A DNA stretch of 45,913 nt from Candidatus Planktophila sp. (GTDB lineage Bacteria; Actinomycetota; Actinomycetes; Nanopelagicales; Nanopelagicaceae), in assembly GCA_030649935.1 (NCBI GenBank), contig JAUSFN010000005.1, positions 1-45,913 of the forward strand, given 5' to 3'. A program made the translations under genes and the position numbers. The notes beneath the pieces are model-generated. The model did no database searches, was not told the DNA's origin, and saw nothing but the letters and a program-made list of their open reading frames with translations. Below, piece by piece: positions 7,632 to 14,512 of this stretch (positions are counted from its first letter, which is position 1; the number at the start of each line of letters is the position of its first letter).

Positions 7632-9121
7632 CGTTGACTCCTTGCTATTGAGTGTGAGATTGGATCGATACTGGGTTTAAGTTGAAGATACTGCTGATAA
7701 CGCTCTTCATAAATAGTTTTTTTATCGCTACTAGGGGTAATGGTCTCACCTGGTTCTAAATACCCTTCCACGAAAGACCAATTAGAAATCACTCCGCTAC
7801 CAATACCTGCAATTACCGCGGCAGCAAAGGAAGCGCCAGGATGATTGATAACCGACAACAAATCTTTTTGAAGTACATCTGAAAGTATTTGTCGCCAAAG
7901 GCGAGATTTAGAGCCCCCATTTGTGACACGTGTTTTTTTCATAGGCACATTAAGGCTGGTAAAAATATCTGAATGCTGCTTAAATCCATATGCAATAGAT
8001 TCCAAGAATGATCTATGAATATCTCCATTTGTTGTTCCAAGATGTAGCCCAACTATGGCCCCACGTAGTTCTGGATCATGGTGCGGAGATTTTTCACCTA
8101 AGAAATATGGAAGTGTTAACAAATTTCCCGGACGAGCATCTTGTGCCTGAGCATCAAGTTTTTCTAGATCATTCTCTTTGAAAATACTCTGCTCCCAGCG
8201 AAGAAGAGAGCCACTTGTTGCCATGCATCCATTTGGTAGCCATTTATGTGGAACTGGATGAGCATCTAAATAGAGTTGCTTGTTAAGCACCTTCGTATCG
8301 CTGACAACCAAGATATCCCCAGCACCTCCAAGCTTTATGAGCGCATCACCGGAATTAATTAGCCCTGCGCCATATGCTGAAAGCACATGATCAGCGCCTC
8401 CAACAATAATTTTTGTGCCGGATGCCAGCCCTATTTCTTTGGCTTTATCTGGCGAAATTTCTCCAATGACTTCCCCGGATGCTCGCGGAGATAGAAGTTT
8501 TGGCCAGGTAACTCCTGTTGCATTGATGACTACATCCAGTGGCGTGCCATCCCAGTTGTAAAGCCCACTTTCAATTGCCCAATTTTTCTCAACGTGTGGC
8601 TCGGCTCCTAGTGACATTGCAGCCCAGTCATATGAGCCCACTATGAATTGGGTAAGGGCAAGTACTTCGGATTCGTATTTAGAAATCCATCGAACAGTTG
8701 GTGCGACTGATTGTTGTGTAAGGGCAGAGCCTGTAAGTTGAAGTAAGTCAATGCCATTTATCTTGCTATCAATCTCAGCTATCTCAACAACAGCTCGTGC
8801 ATCATTTTGCAGGATTGCTCTGCGCAAGGGTTTTCTATTTGAATCAAGAAAGAGAACAGCAGGAACCATTCCTGAGAATGAAATGGCAGAAATATCACTG
8901 GAGCTGATGTCTTCAAGCGAGAGCAACTCTGAAATTATTTCTTTAAGCCCGGTCCACCATTGTCCAGGGTCAGCTTCTGCAAAACCTGGCTTATCAGAGA
9001 AAAGCTCAACCGGATAACTTGCTGTTCCAAGAATTCCCTTATCCGGATCAAGCAGCAAGCCTTTTAGCCCAGAAGAACCAATATCGATTCCCAGGCAAAG
9101 TGATGCTGACTTTTTATGCAC
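7628..9121 (-). CDS. FGGY-family carbohydrate kinase (xylulokinase-like)
   Basis: A 497-residue kinase predicted to phosphorylate the imported sugar or polyol with ATP. It has the N-terminal phosphate-binding motif GIDIGSSGLKG at 11-21, SFSGMVP, the catalytic aspartate in GGADH (D244), and the FGGY C-terminal domain with FLESIAYGFKQH and TNGGSKSRLWRQ. The frame is open to 9223, but those 34 extra residues lie inside the BtpA gene and are not kinase-like. A GTG at 9119-9121, overlapping the BtpA stop by eight bases and followed by HKKSASLCLGID, is the likely start. Xylulokinase is the closest impression, but FGGY substrates are not safely read from motifs. Confidence 0.9.
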   Translation of the reverse strand: MHKKSASLCLGIDIGSSGLKGLLLDPDKGILGTASYPVELFSDKPGFAEADPGQWWTGLKEIISELLSLEDISSSDISAISFSGMVPAVLFLDSNRKPLRRAILQNDARAVVEIAEIDSKINGIDLLQLTGSALTQQSVAPTVRWISKYESEVLALTQFIVGSYDWAAMSLGAEPHVEKNWAIESGLYNWDGTPLDVVINATGVTWPKLLSPRASGEVIGEISPDKAKEIGLASGTKIIVGGADHVLSAYGAGLINSGDALIKLGGAGDILVVSDTKVLNKQLYLDAHPVPHKWLPNGCMATSGSLLRWEQSIFKENDLEKLDAQAQDARPGNLLTLPYFLGEKSPHHDPELRGAIVGLHLGTTNGDIHRSFLESIAYGFKQHSDIFTSLNVPMKKTRVTNGGSKSRLWRQILSDVLQKDLLSVINHPGASFAAAVIAGIGSGVISNWSFVEGYLEPGETITPSSDKKTIYEERYQQYLQLKPSIDPISHSIARSQR

Positions 9122-9917
9122 TTCGAGCAGCCTCAATAAAACGCTTAACGCGCTCTGGTTCAACTTCATTCCATGTGTATCCATCGCGCTTAAGGTCACT
9201 TCCAACAATGCATCCATTCGCATGTTTTAGATATTTTGCAATAGTTCCTGCTTTTGCTCCAGTATTTAAAAGAACAGGAATATCACTTGGCACTGCATCT
9301 CGCACATCCGCAACAGTGCTCACATCAGGCTCGCTTCCTGCCATAGGTCCTGAAACAAGAATTACATCTGCAAGGCTTGAAACAACTGTTGACTTTGCCA
9401 TTTGGGCAGCTGTGCGTGTGCCAATATTTGATGCAAACTCAGGTGTGATATTTGCAAAGATTCCAAGATCTTCTCTGCCAAATGCACGGCGATCTCTTAG
9501 TAGTTTAGCCGCATCCGGACTCCATGGACCCATATCTGACTCCCATGTTCCATTGATAACTTCACGCATAAAGTAGGCATCTGTTGCTACAGCAATTGCC
9601 ATTGCGCATTGAGCATCCCAGAGGAAATCAACGCCATATGGGCGATCACTTGGCTTGCATTCAGTAACAACTCTTGCCATTACTGCAGATGCCTCAAGAC
9701 CTGCATGTAATTGATATGGACGATCGCCTTCATTGCAGAAAAGAATCGCATCAAAACCAGCTTCTAGAAGTAGCTCCGTGTCCCTCTTAACGTGATCGAT
9801 CAGACCTTGAACACCTTTTGATGCATCAAAGAGCGGAGTACCAGGTAGTGGAGGAACATGAGCCATAGCAATGAGTGGTTTATTCACATTAGGAAAAATG
9901 GTTTTGAAACGTGACAT
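9114..9917 (-). CDS. BtpA/SgcQ family TIM-barrel protein
   Basis: This 267-residue protein belongs to the BtpA family: N-terminal KPLIAMAHVPPLPGTPLFD, central GFDAILFCNEGDRPYQ, PYGVDFLWDAQCAMAIA, and the C-terminal phosphate-site-like NGCIVGSDLKRDG. The family was named for a cyanobacterial factor affecting photosystem I, but it includes SgcQ, encoded in an enterobacterial sugar-phosphotransferase operon; its biochemical activity is not established to my knowledge. Here it sits between a DeoR regulator and a sugar kinase, with a one-base overlap to deoR (TAATG) and eight bases to the kinase, which points to a carbohydrate step, perhaps an aldolase- or epimerase-like reaction. That role is inference. 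Confidence 0.85.
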   Translation of the reverse strand: MSRFKTIFPNVNKPLIAMAHVPPLPGTPLFDASKGVQGLIDHVKRDTELLLEAGFDAILFCNEGDRPYQLHAGLEASAVMARVVTECKPSDRPYGVDFLWDAQCAMAIAVATDAYFMREVINGTWESDMGPWSPDAAKLLRDRRAFGREDLGIFANITPEFASNIGTRTAAQMAKSTVVSSLADVILVSGPMAGSEPDVSTVADVRDAVPSDIPVLLNTGAKAGTIAKYLKHANGCIVGSDLKRDGYTWNEVEPERVKRFIEAARSA

Positions 9918-10702
9918 TATTTTGACTCCTTATACATCGGTTCTACGTGGATAACCTCAACACCAACATCTTGAAGTGACTTAATTAATTTATTACTTGG
10001 TGAAGCATTTGTTACTAACACATCTACCTTGCTTATATCTGCAACGTTTGCAAAAGCGATTTTCCCAATTTTGCTTGCATCAGCCAGAACAACACATCTA
10101 TGCGCTGCGCGAATCGCAGATTGCTTAACTCTTGTGTCATCGAGGTTGTATTCGGTGAGGCCTTTTTCTAGGTTTATTCCTGCAACTCCAAGAAATACAA
10201 CATCGCAATTCAAATCTGAGAAGGAATCTTCGGCTCGAGCCCCGATTAAACTCATCTCACCTGTTCTGATAATTCCCCCAGAGACAATTGTTCGGATCTG
10301 TGGACGGTGAGAAAGCTCGGCTGCAATCAAGATAGAACTAGTGACAATTGTCAGAGATAACCTGGGATTTATGGCTTTGGCCATTTCAAGAGTGGTAGTA
10401 CCGACATCGATAATTGCGGTCTCACCATCTTTTAACAGATCCGCAGCTGCTTTACCGATTGCAGTCTTTGCAATCTGCTCAACGCCCTGTCGTTGAATGA
10501 TTGGGGGTTCATATGAACGGCTAATAGCCGATATCGCTCCACCTCGAACTCGGCGAGCATGTCCTTCTAATTCAAGAATCTCAAGGTCTCTTCGAATGGT
10601 CATCTCTGAGATGCCGAACTCTTGGGCTAGTTCACCGATCCTGGCTTCCCCTTGATTTGCAAGGCGAGTCAAAATTGCCACTCTGCGAAACTCTGAACTC
10701 AT
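9917..10702 (-). CDS. DeoR-family transcriptional regulator of the carbohydrate operon
   Basis: A 261-residue regulator with an N-terminal winged helix (RIGELAQEFGISEMTIRRDL, about residues 20-39) carrying the DeoR signature, and a C-terminal DeoRC sugar-phosphate sensor domain with DVGTTTLEMA, TSSILIAAEL and FLGVAGINLEKGLT. Such proteins usually repress catabolic operons and release DNA on binding a phosphorylated intermediate. It is the first gene of the eight-gene minus-strand operon, so it probably controls its own transcription. A 27-base imperfect palindrome lies 44 bases upstream of its start. A weak TTGTTT-17-TACCTT promoter would give an almost leaderless mRNA. Confidence 0.93.
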   Translation of the reverse strand: MSSEFRRVAILTRLANQGEARIGELAQEFGISEMTIRRDLEILELEGHARRVRGGAISAISRSYEPPIIQRQGVEQIAKTAIGKAAADLLKDGETAIIDVGTTTLEMAKAINPRLSLTIVTSSILIAAELSHRPQIRTIVSGGIIRTGEMSLIGARAEDSFSDLNCDVVFLGVAGINLEKGLTEYNLDDTRVKQSAIRAAHRCVVLADASKIGKIAFANVADISKVDVLVTNASPSNKLIKSLQDVGVEVIHVEPMYKESK

Positions 10703-10745
10703 GTATCAGAAGGTATCCCTAAACTTCACAAAAAACAACAGAATT

Positions 10746-10772
10746 ATGTAAATGTTTATCAAACTTTCACAT
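10746..10772. promoter_or_regulatory. 27-base imperfect palindrome, candidate DeoR operator
   Basis: Reading the minus strand, the pattern is ATGT.AA.GTTT...AAAC.TT.ACAT, with 20 of 27 positions symmetrical. It lies 44-70 bases upstream of the deoR start, exactly where an autoregulatory site would be expected, and its other edge is within ten bases of the first recognisable base of the RNase P RNA on the plus strand, so the same site could influence transcription in both directions. Assignment to this DeoR protein is inferred from position and symmetry. Confidence 0.5.
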
Positions 10773-10780
10773 TATTGGTA

Positions 10781-11082
10781 TGAGGCAGTTTGCCCACCCG
10801 GAGCAATCCGCGGGATTAGTGCAACAGAAAACAGACCGCCTTTTAGCAATAAAAGGTAAGGGTGAAACGGCGGTGTAAGAGACCACCAGTAACTGCAGCA
10901 ATGTAGTTAGCTATGTAAACCCCACTTGGAGCAAGACCATGCAGTTGGCGTTTGAGAGCTGCTCGCTCGAGTCAACGGGTAGGTTGCTTGAATCTGTAAG
11001 TAATTACAGATCTAGATGGATGGTGATCCGTTTTCGCTGCGAAAGTAACGAGAACGACAGGATCCGGCTTATAGGGCGACTC
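10781..11082 (+). ncRNA. rnpB: RNase P RNA (type A, actinobacterial style), apparently lacking its 5' part
   Basis: RNase P RNA matures tRNA 5' ends. Recognisable blocks are GTGCAACAGAAAACAGACCG, the P12 stem CCTTTTA-GCAA-TAAAAGG (10839-10856), GTAAGGGTGAAACGG, GTGTAAGAGACCACCAG, the tRNA 3'-end binding loop around CCCCACTTGGAGCAAGACC, the P18 stem ATCTGTAA-GTAA-TTACAGAT, CTAGATGGATG, a P19 stem CGTTTTCG/CGAGAACG, and the 3' end CAGGATCCGGCTTATAG. The universally conserved 5' core GAGGAAAGTCC with P1-P3 and the 5' strand of P4 should precede these, but similarity ends near 10781 and the upstream bases hold the DeoR palindrome instead. Expected length is about 400 nt and only about 300 are present. 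It may be a pseudogene, a split gene or an assembly junction. Confidence 0.82.
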
Positions 11083-11115
11083 TTCTTTAATTTTCCAAAG
11101 CTCTTAAAATCAAAC

Positions 11116-11178
11116 TTAACGCTTCAAAATTAGCGCATCTCCTTGGCCACCGCCGCCACAGAGCGCTGCAACCCCGTA
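11116..11178 (-). repeat. Right copy of a degenerate direct repeat (thiolase 3' end)
   Basis: These 63 bases form the 3' end of the intact thiolase gene and match 2689-2751 in the same orientation, with 6 differences in the first 57 bases and loss of similarity after that. The two copies bracket the sugar operon and the RNase P RNA piece, about 8.4 kb. Confidence 0.8.
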
Positions 11179-12294
11179 CCCGCTCCCCTTTTTCTTAAGT
11201 TCAAGCGCGATATGTAAAGCCAGTCTGGCCCCTGACATACCAAGCGGATGTCCAACTGCAATGGCACCTCCGTGAGTGTTTACTGCGGAAAGGTCGAGGC
11301 CTAACGCGTTCGATGAGGCAATTCCAATGGCCGCAAATGCTTCATTAATTTCAATAAAATCAAATTGCTCTATCCCTATCCCTTCTTTTCTTGCCGCCTC
11401 TTTAATTGCATTTGAAGGCTGCTCCTGAAGCGAGGCATCTGGTCCGGCTACCATCCCCTGCGCACCAATTTCGCAGAGCCAATCGATTCCTAGTTCGATG
11501 GCTTTTTCCTTCGACATTACAACAACTGCTGCTGCGCCATCTGAAATCTGCGAAGACGACCCTGCAGTGATAGTTCCCCCATGCGAAAAAACTGGTTTGA
11601 GTGCTGCCAGTGTTTCCAGCGAAACCTCTGGACGCACTCCCTCATCGGCCGAGAAAAGCGTGATATTTCCCTTTCGATCAATGATCTCTACTGGAACTAT
11701 TTCATCAATAAAGGCGCCCTCGGATTGAGCCTTCGCGGCGCGAAAATGAGATTGATAAGCAAATTCATCTTGCATTTCACGGGTCAATTTATATCGTGAA
11801 TTATATTTCTCAGTGGCCTCACCCACGCCCATTTGATCGATACTACAAAAAAGCCCATCAAAGATCATTGAATCATTCAAAATGGCATCACCAAGTTTGA
11901 AGCCTGCACGGGAGTTCATTAATAAATGCGGTGCATTGCTCATTGATTCCATGCCACCTGCAACAATCACGTCATGCTCGTTTGCACGAATGAGTTGATC
12001 GGCCAGCGCAATTGCATTTAATCCAGAGAGGCAGAGCTTATTAATTACTATTGAAGGAACATCCAAAGGTATGCCGGCTTTTATCGCCGCTTGGCGTGCT
12101 GGACCCTGTCCCGCTCCTGCCTGTAGTACCTGACCCATAATCAGATATTGAACTTGATTTGGTGCGATACCTGCGCGCTCTATCGCAGCTTTAATTGCCA
12201 ATCCACCCAAGTCGGTTGCGCTTAGGTTCTTTAACGCACCATTAAATCGGCCAACCGGAGTCCGTGCGCCAGCCACGATTACTGAAGTTTTCAT
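11116..12294 (-). CDS. Acetyl-CoA C-acyltransferase (thiolase)
   Basis: A 392-residue thiolase that condenses two acetyl-CoA or cleaves 3-ketoacyl-CoA. The active-site nucleophile is C88 in [11 protein letters not shown]; the second set is complete, with NEAFAA, H349 in [16 protein letters not shown], and C379 in [11 protein letters not shown]. Length and motifs fit the acetoacetyl-CoA thiolase (AtoB/PhaA) group, though degradative FadA activity cannot be excluded. It stands alone, ending 33 bases from the RNase P RNA 3' end (convergent). Its last 20 codons are echoed by a decayed copy at 2689-2751. A perfect CGAACCGGTTCG palindrome lies 30 bases upstream of the ATG. Confidence 0.95.
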   Translation of the reverse strand: MKTSVIVAGARTPVGRFNGALKNLSATDLGGLAIKAAIERAGIAPNQVQYLIMGQVLQAGAGQGPARQAAIKAGIPLDVPSIVINKLCLSGLNAIALADQLIRANEHDVIVAGGMESMSNAPHLLMNSRAGFKLGDAILNDSMIFDGLFCSIDQMGVGEATEKYNSRYKLTREMQDEFAYQSHFRAAKAQSEGAFIDEIVPVEIIDRKGNITLFSADEGVRPEVSLETLAALKPVFSHGGTITAGSSSQISDGAAAVVVMSKEKAIELGIDWLCEIGAQGMVAGPDASLQEQPSNAIKEAARKEGIGIEQFDFIEINEAFAAIGIASSNALGLDLSAVNTHGGAIAVGHPLGMSGARLALHIALELKKKGSGYGVAALCGGGGQGDALILKR

Positions 12295-12323
12295 ACCAAT
12301 ACATTAGTCAAAAAATCAACTGC

Positions 12324-12335
12324 CGAACCGGTTCG
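12324..12335. promoter_or_regulatory. Perfect 12-base palindrome upstream of the thiolase
   Basis: CGAACCGGTTCG is fully symmetrical and lies 30 bases upstream of the thiolase ATG and 91 bases upstream of the divergent antitoxin gene. AACCGGTT-centred sites are used by several TetR-type regulators of lipid metabolism in actinobacteria, so it is a candidate operator for the thiolase promoter. There is no regulator gene next to it in this window. Confidence 0.3.
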
Positions 12336-12425
12336 TAGTATTTTTGGTAAGAACGCTCTCGGATCGTCTAACACGCACCCGCTAGCAGGTTGTAATGCAT
12401 CACTTAATGTGGCACTATATGAAGC

Positions 12426-12749
12426 ATGGCAACAAGAATTACATCCCCTGTGCAACGCCGTACTTCGTTACCCCTGACGGAACGAAATGAGAGTGACATT
12501 TCAATTCTTCTTGAGTCCTCTGCCTATCAACGTGCGCTTGAAGAATTAAGTGGGACGAAGATCATTGACCAAGAGGTGAGTACTTCCGCACTTTTGCATG
12601 CGGTATTCGAAGCCGGAATGTCTGCAGTAAAAAGATCAGCGGAAATGGAAGGGTACTCACAAATCGCTGCAGGAATTTCAAAGGCTGACCTCCAACAACA
12701 ACGAATTGACGCGCGTCGCCGCCGTCCATCTTGGTCAGCTGAGGAATGA
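12426..12749 (+). CDS. Putative antitoxin of a MazEF/PemIK-type module
   Basis: A 107-residue protein encoded immediately upstream of a PemK/MazF toxin and overlapping it by four bases (ATGA), the usual antitoxin-first order. The N-terminal half (about residues 1-60) is likely a small dimerisation and DNA-binding region; the C-terminal tail ADLQQQRIDARRRRPSWSAEE is strongly charged and probably disordered until it wraps the toxin, as in other MazE-like antitoxins. I do not recognise a specific AbrB or RHH signature, so the family is assigned by partner. It diverges from the thiolase gene across 131 bases. Confidence 0.7.
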   Translation: MATRITSPVQRRTSLPLTERNESDISILLESSAYQRALEELSGTKIIDQEVSTSALLHAVFEAGMSAVKRSAEMEGYSQIAAGISKADLQQQRIDARRRRPSWSAEE

Positions 12750-13072
12750 ACTCTCCTTGGCCACTACTTCGTGGCAGAGTGTACGCAGCAAAATTATCTA
12801 ACATTAAAAGTGAAAAGTATTTTGTTATCGTTTCAAACAATCAACGCAATTCCACACTTCCACAAGTACTCGCAGTGAGACTTACAACTTCGCCAAAGCC
12901 AAGAATCCCCAGCATCGTCGAATTGGGCAAAGGGGAAGTATTTCTCGGTCGAGCTGTCTGTGATGACATCGTTGAACTGTATGAAGATGAAATCCTGCGA
13001 GACCTTGGTGCTCTAAGCCCAGTCGCTATGTCAAATCTGGGTGCAGGATTGAAGGCAGCGCTTTCAATCTAA
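12746..13072 (+). CDS. PemK/MazF-family mRNA interferase toxin
   Basis: A 108-residue toxin of the MazF/PemK fold that would cleave mRNA at short sequences. Matching features are the N-terminal RGRVYAAKLS (the GDI/GEV strand of the family, slightly changed), KYFVIVSNNQRN, LAVRLTTSP, and GEVFLGRAVCDDIVEL, which corresponds to the conserved S/T-X-V-x-C-D-Q-strand region. Length is normal. Its ATG lies within the antitoxin stop (ATGA), and its TAA overlaps the stop codon of the convergent HicB gene by three bases. Toxicity and cleavage specificity are not visible from sequence. Confidence 0.82.
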   Translation: MNSPWPLLRGRVYAAKLSNIKSEKYFVIVSNNQRNSTLPQVLAVRLTTSPKPRIPSIVELGKGEVFLGRAVCDDIVELYEDEILRDLGALSPVAMSNLGAGLKAALSI

Positions 13073-13281
13073 TTCTCTTCGATGAATTCGTATTCGATAT
13101 CAAAGCATTTCGGATGGATTTCAAACCAAAATGCAATTGCTTCGCGTGTCATTTCTTCTACCGTATGTCGAGAGAGAGCCTGGCTAAAAAGCCCGCTTAT
13201 TTCAGGAACAGATATTGCCCAATAATCACCAGACTTCTGAACACGTGCCTTGTATAAAGTCTTAATCATCTGATCCACCAT
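13069..13281 (-). CDS. hicB: HicB-family antitoxin (short form)
   Basis: A 70-residue protein with the HicB partial RNase H-like fold: strand-forming YKARVQKSGDYWAISVPEIS, then GLFSQALSRHTVEEMTREAIAFWFE. It lacks a C-terminal HTH/RHH domain found in longer HicB proteins. HicB neutralises HicA. Two starts are possible: the ATG at 13281 has a good GGGAG site, while the ATG at 13269 gives a four-base ATGA overlap with hicA and a more typical N-terminus (MIKTLYKARVQK). The order hicA then hicB is canonical. Its stop overlaps that of the MazF-type gene on the other strand. Confidence 0.85.
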   Translation of the reverse strand: MVDQMIKTLYKARVQKSGDYWAISVPEISGLFSQALSRHTVEEMTREAIAFWFEIHPKCFDIEYEFIEEN

Positions 13282-13481
13282 TTCACTCCCAACTCACTCT
13301 CTAAGTGTTTCATAATCGCCTTTGCTGTCAACCCATCGATGTCACGGTGTCTCGGAATTTGAACGGCAATGTCACGGAGCGTAAATATGGAATGGTTGCC
13401 ACCCTCGCGAACCAATACCCAGGGTAATCCAGCCTCAATCGCTGCCCGAGAAATCATCCTTAAAAGGTCTACGCGTTTCAT
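13266..13481 (-). CDS. hicA: HicA-family mRNA interferase toxin
   Basis: A 71-residue double-stranded RNA-binding-fold toxin. It shows the family pattern MKRVDLLRMISRAAIEAGLP followed by the active-site histidine in EGGNHSIFTL and the conserved VQIPRHRDIDGLTAKAIMKH segment. HicA binds and cleaves mRNA; the catalytic histidine is present, so it looks active. It is slightly longer than the shortest HicA proteins but within the normal range. It is the first gene of the minus-strand pair. The 140 bases between it and ribF show no other gene. Confidence 0.9.
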   Translation of the reverse strand: MKRVDLLRMISRAAIEAGLPWVLVREGGNHSIFTLRDIAVQIPRHRDIDGLTAKAIMKHLESELGVKWWIR

Positions 13482-13621
13482 TGCTCAATTACAGATGTAC
13501 TACCTGACAGAAATTTGCAAGAGAAAAATTCGTGTGGACAAGATCTTCAGTAAAAAAATAAAGACCTTGATTTCGCTTTGTTTCCGCAAATTCAAAAAGC
13601 GATATAAATCAATAGTTAAAT

Positions 13622-14494
13622 TTAAAGCACCGTTAGTTCGCGGGCTTTAGAGCAATCTTTTGCCATTTGTACAAGTAGTGGTTCAAGGCCATCGAATTTG
13701 AGGGTATCTCGAAGGCGCCAACCAAATTCAATCGTCGCCGCTTTTGTATAGAGATCCAATCCAACTTGATCCAATGCATATGCCTCAACCTGTCGCCCGC
13801 GCGCTCCCTCAAAAGTGGGATTAGTGCCAATTGAGATAGCTGCGGGCCATCGATCGATTCCAACGGTTAACCAACCGGCATAGACGCCATCGGCTGGAAT
13901 TGTTTGGTGTTCAAGATCGCCCAGATTTGCCGTCGGATATCCAATCTCTCGGCCGCGCTTTTCACCGTGGACCACAATTCCATCTAAGCGGTGTGGGCGA
14001 GTTAGAAGATCGCGAGCTTTTTCAACATTTCCTTCAACGATGAGTTTTCTGATGCGAGTAGAAGAGACAACTTCCCCATCATCTGGAGCCAAATCTAAAA
14101 CGACAGTCTCAAACTCCGTATGGGCTTTCAAAGTTTCAATATTTCCGGCAGCTTTGTGTCCGTAAGTAAAATTTTTACCGACAACAACCTTGGTTGCATG
14201 TAACTGCTGAACTAGGATTTTATTAACGAAATCCTCTGGAACCATGGCGGCAAACTCTGGTGTGAATTTCATGACTGCAACTTGATCGGCTTTGTGAATC
14301 TTAAGAAGTTCAATCCGATCGGTAAGTATTGTTAATAGAGTGGGTGCCCGCTCTGGTGCAAAAACACTGACTGGATGCGGATCAAAAGTAAGAGCAATTA
14401 TTTTTTCATCTCCTGCAATTGCTTTAGCGCGATTGAGCACATCTTGATGTCCTTTATGGACTCCGTCGAATACTCCGATTACGACAACGCTCAT
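13622..14494 (-). CDS. ribF: Bifunctional riboflavin kinase / FMN adenylyltransferase
   Basis: RibF phosphorylates riboflavin to FMN and adenylates FMN to FAD. The 290-residue product has the nucleotidyltransferase motif IGVFDGVHKGHQ at 6-17 and the SSTRIRKLI motif near 140, followed from about residue 165 by the riboflavin kinase domain with GREIGYPTANL and the ATP/riboflavin site GVYAGWL. The usual N-terminal leader of about 15 residues before the first strand is absent, making it a little short. It follows truB after 18 bases, the standard actinobacterial pairing, and is the last backbone gene before the large accessory block. Confidence 0.95.
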   Translation of the reverse strand: MSVVVIGVFDGVHKGHQDVLNRAKAIAGDEKIIALTFDPHPVSVFAPERAPTLLTILTDRIELLKIHKADQVAVMKFTPEFAAMVPEDFVNKILVQQLHATKVVVGKNFTYGHKAAGNIETLKAHTEFETVVLDLAPDDGEVVSSTRIRKLIVEGNVEKARDLLTRPHRLDGIVVHGEKRGREIGYPTANLGDLEHQTIPADGVYAGWLTVGIDRWPAAISIGTNPTFEGARGRQVEAYALDQVGLDLYTKAATIEFGWRLRDTLKFDGLEPLLVQMAKDCSKARELTVL

Positions 14495-14512
14495 TGGAAT
14501 ATTATTACCTAG

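Noticed and set aside
9019-9576. Plus-strand open frame of 185 codons opposite the kinase and BtpA genes
   Set aside because: Antisense to two well supported, translationally coupled genes and without protein-like motifs.
10781-11082. Possible riboswitch (cobalamin-like) between deoR and the thiolase
   Set aside because: The GAAACGG, TAAACCCCAC and GGAGCAAG blocks and the tetraloop stems match RNase P RNA in order and spacing, and no downstream plus-strand gene is present to regulate.
10939-11133. Plus-strand open frame of 64 codons over the RNase P RNA 3' half
   Set aside because: It lies inside conserved RNA sequence and runs into the thiolase gene; no ribosome site.
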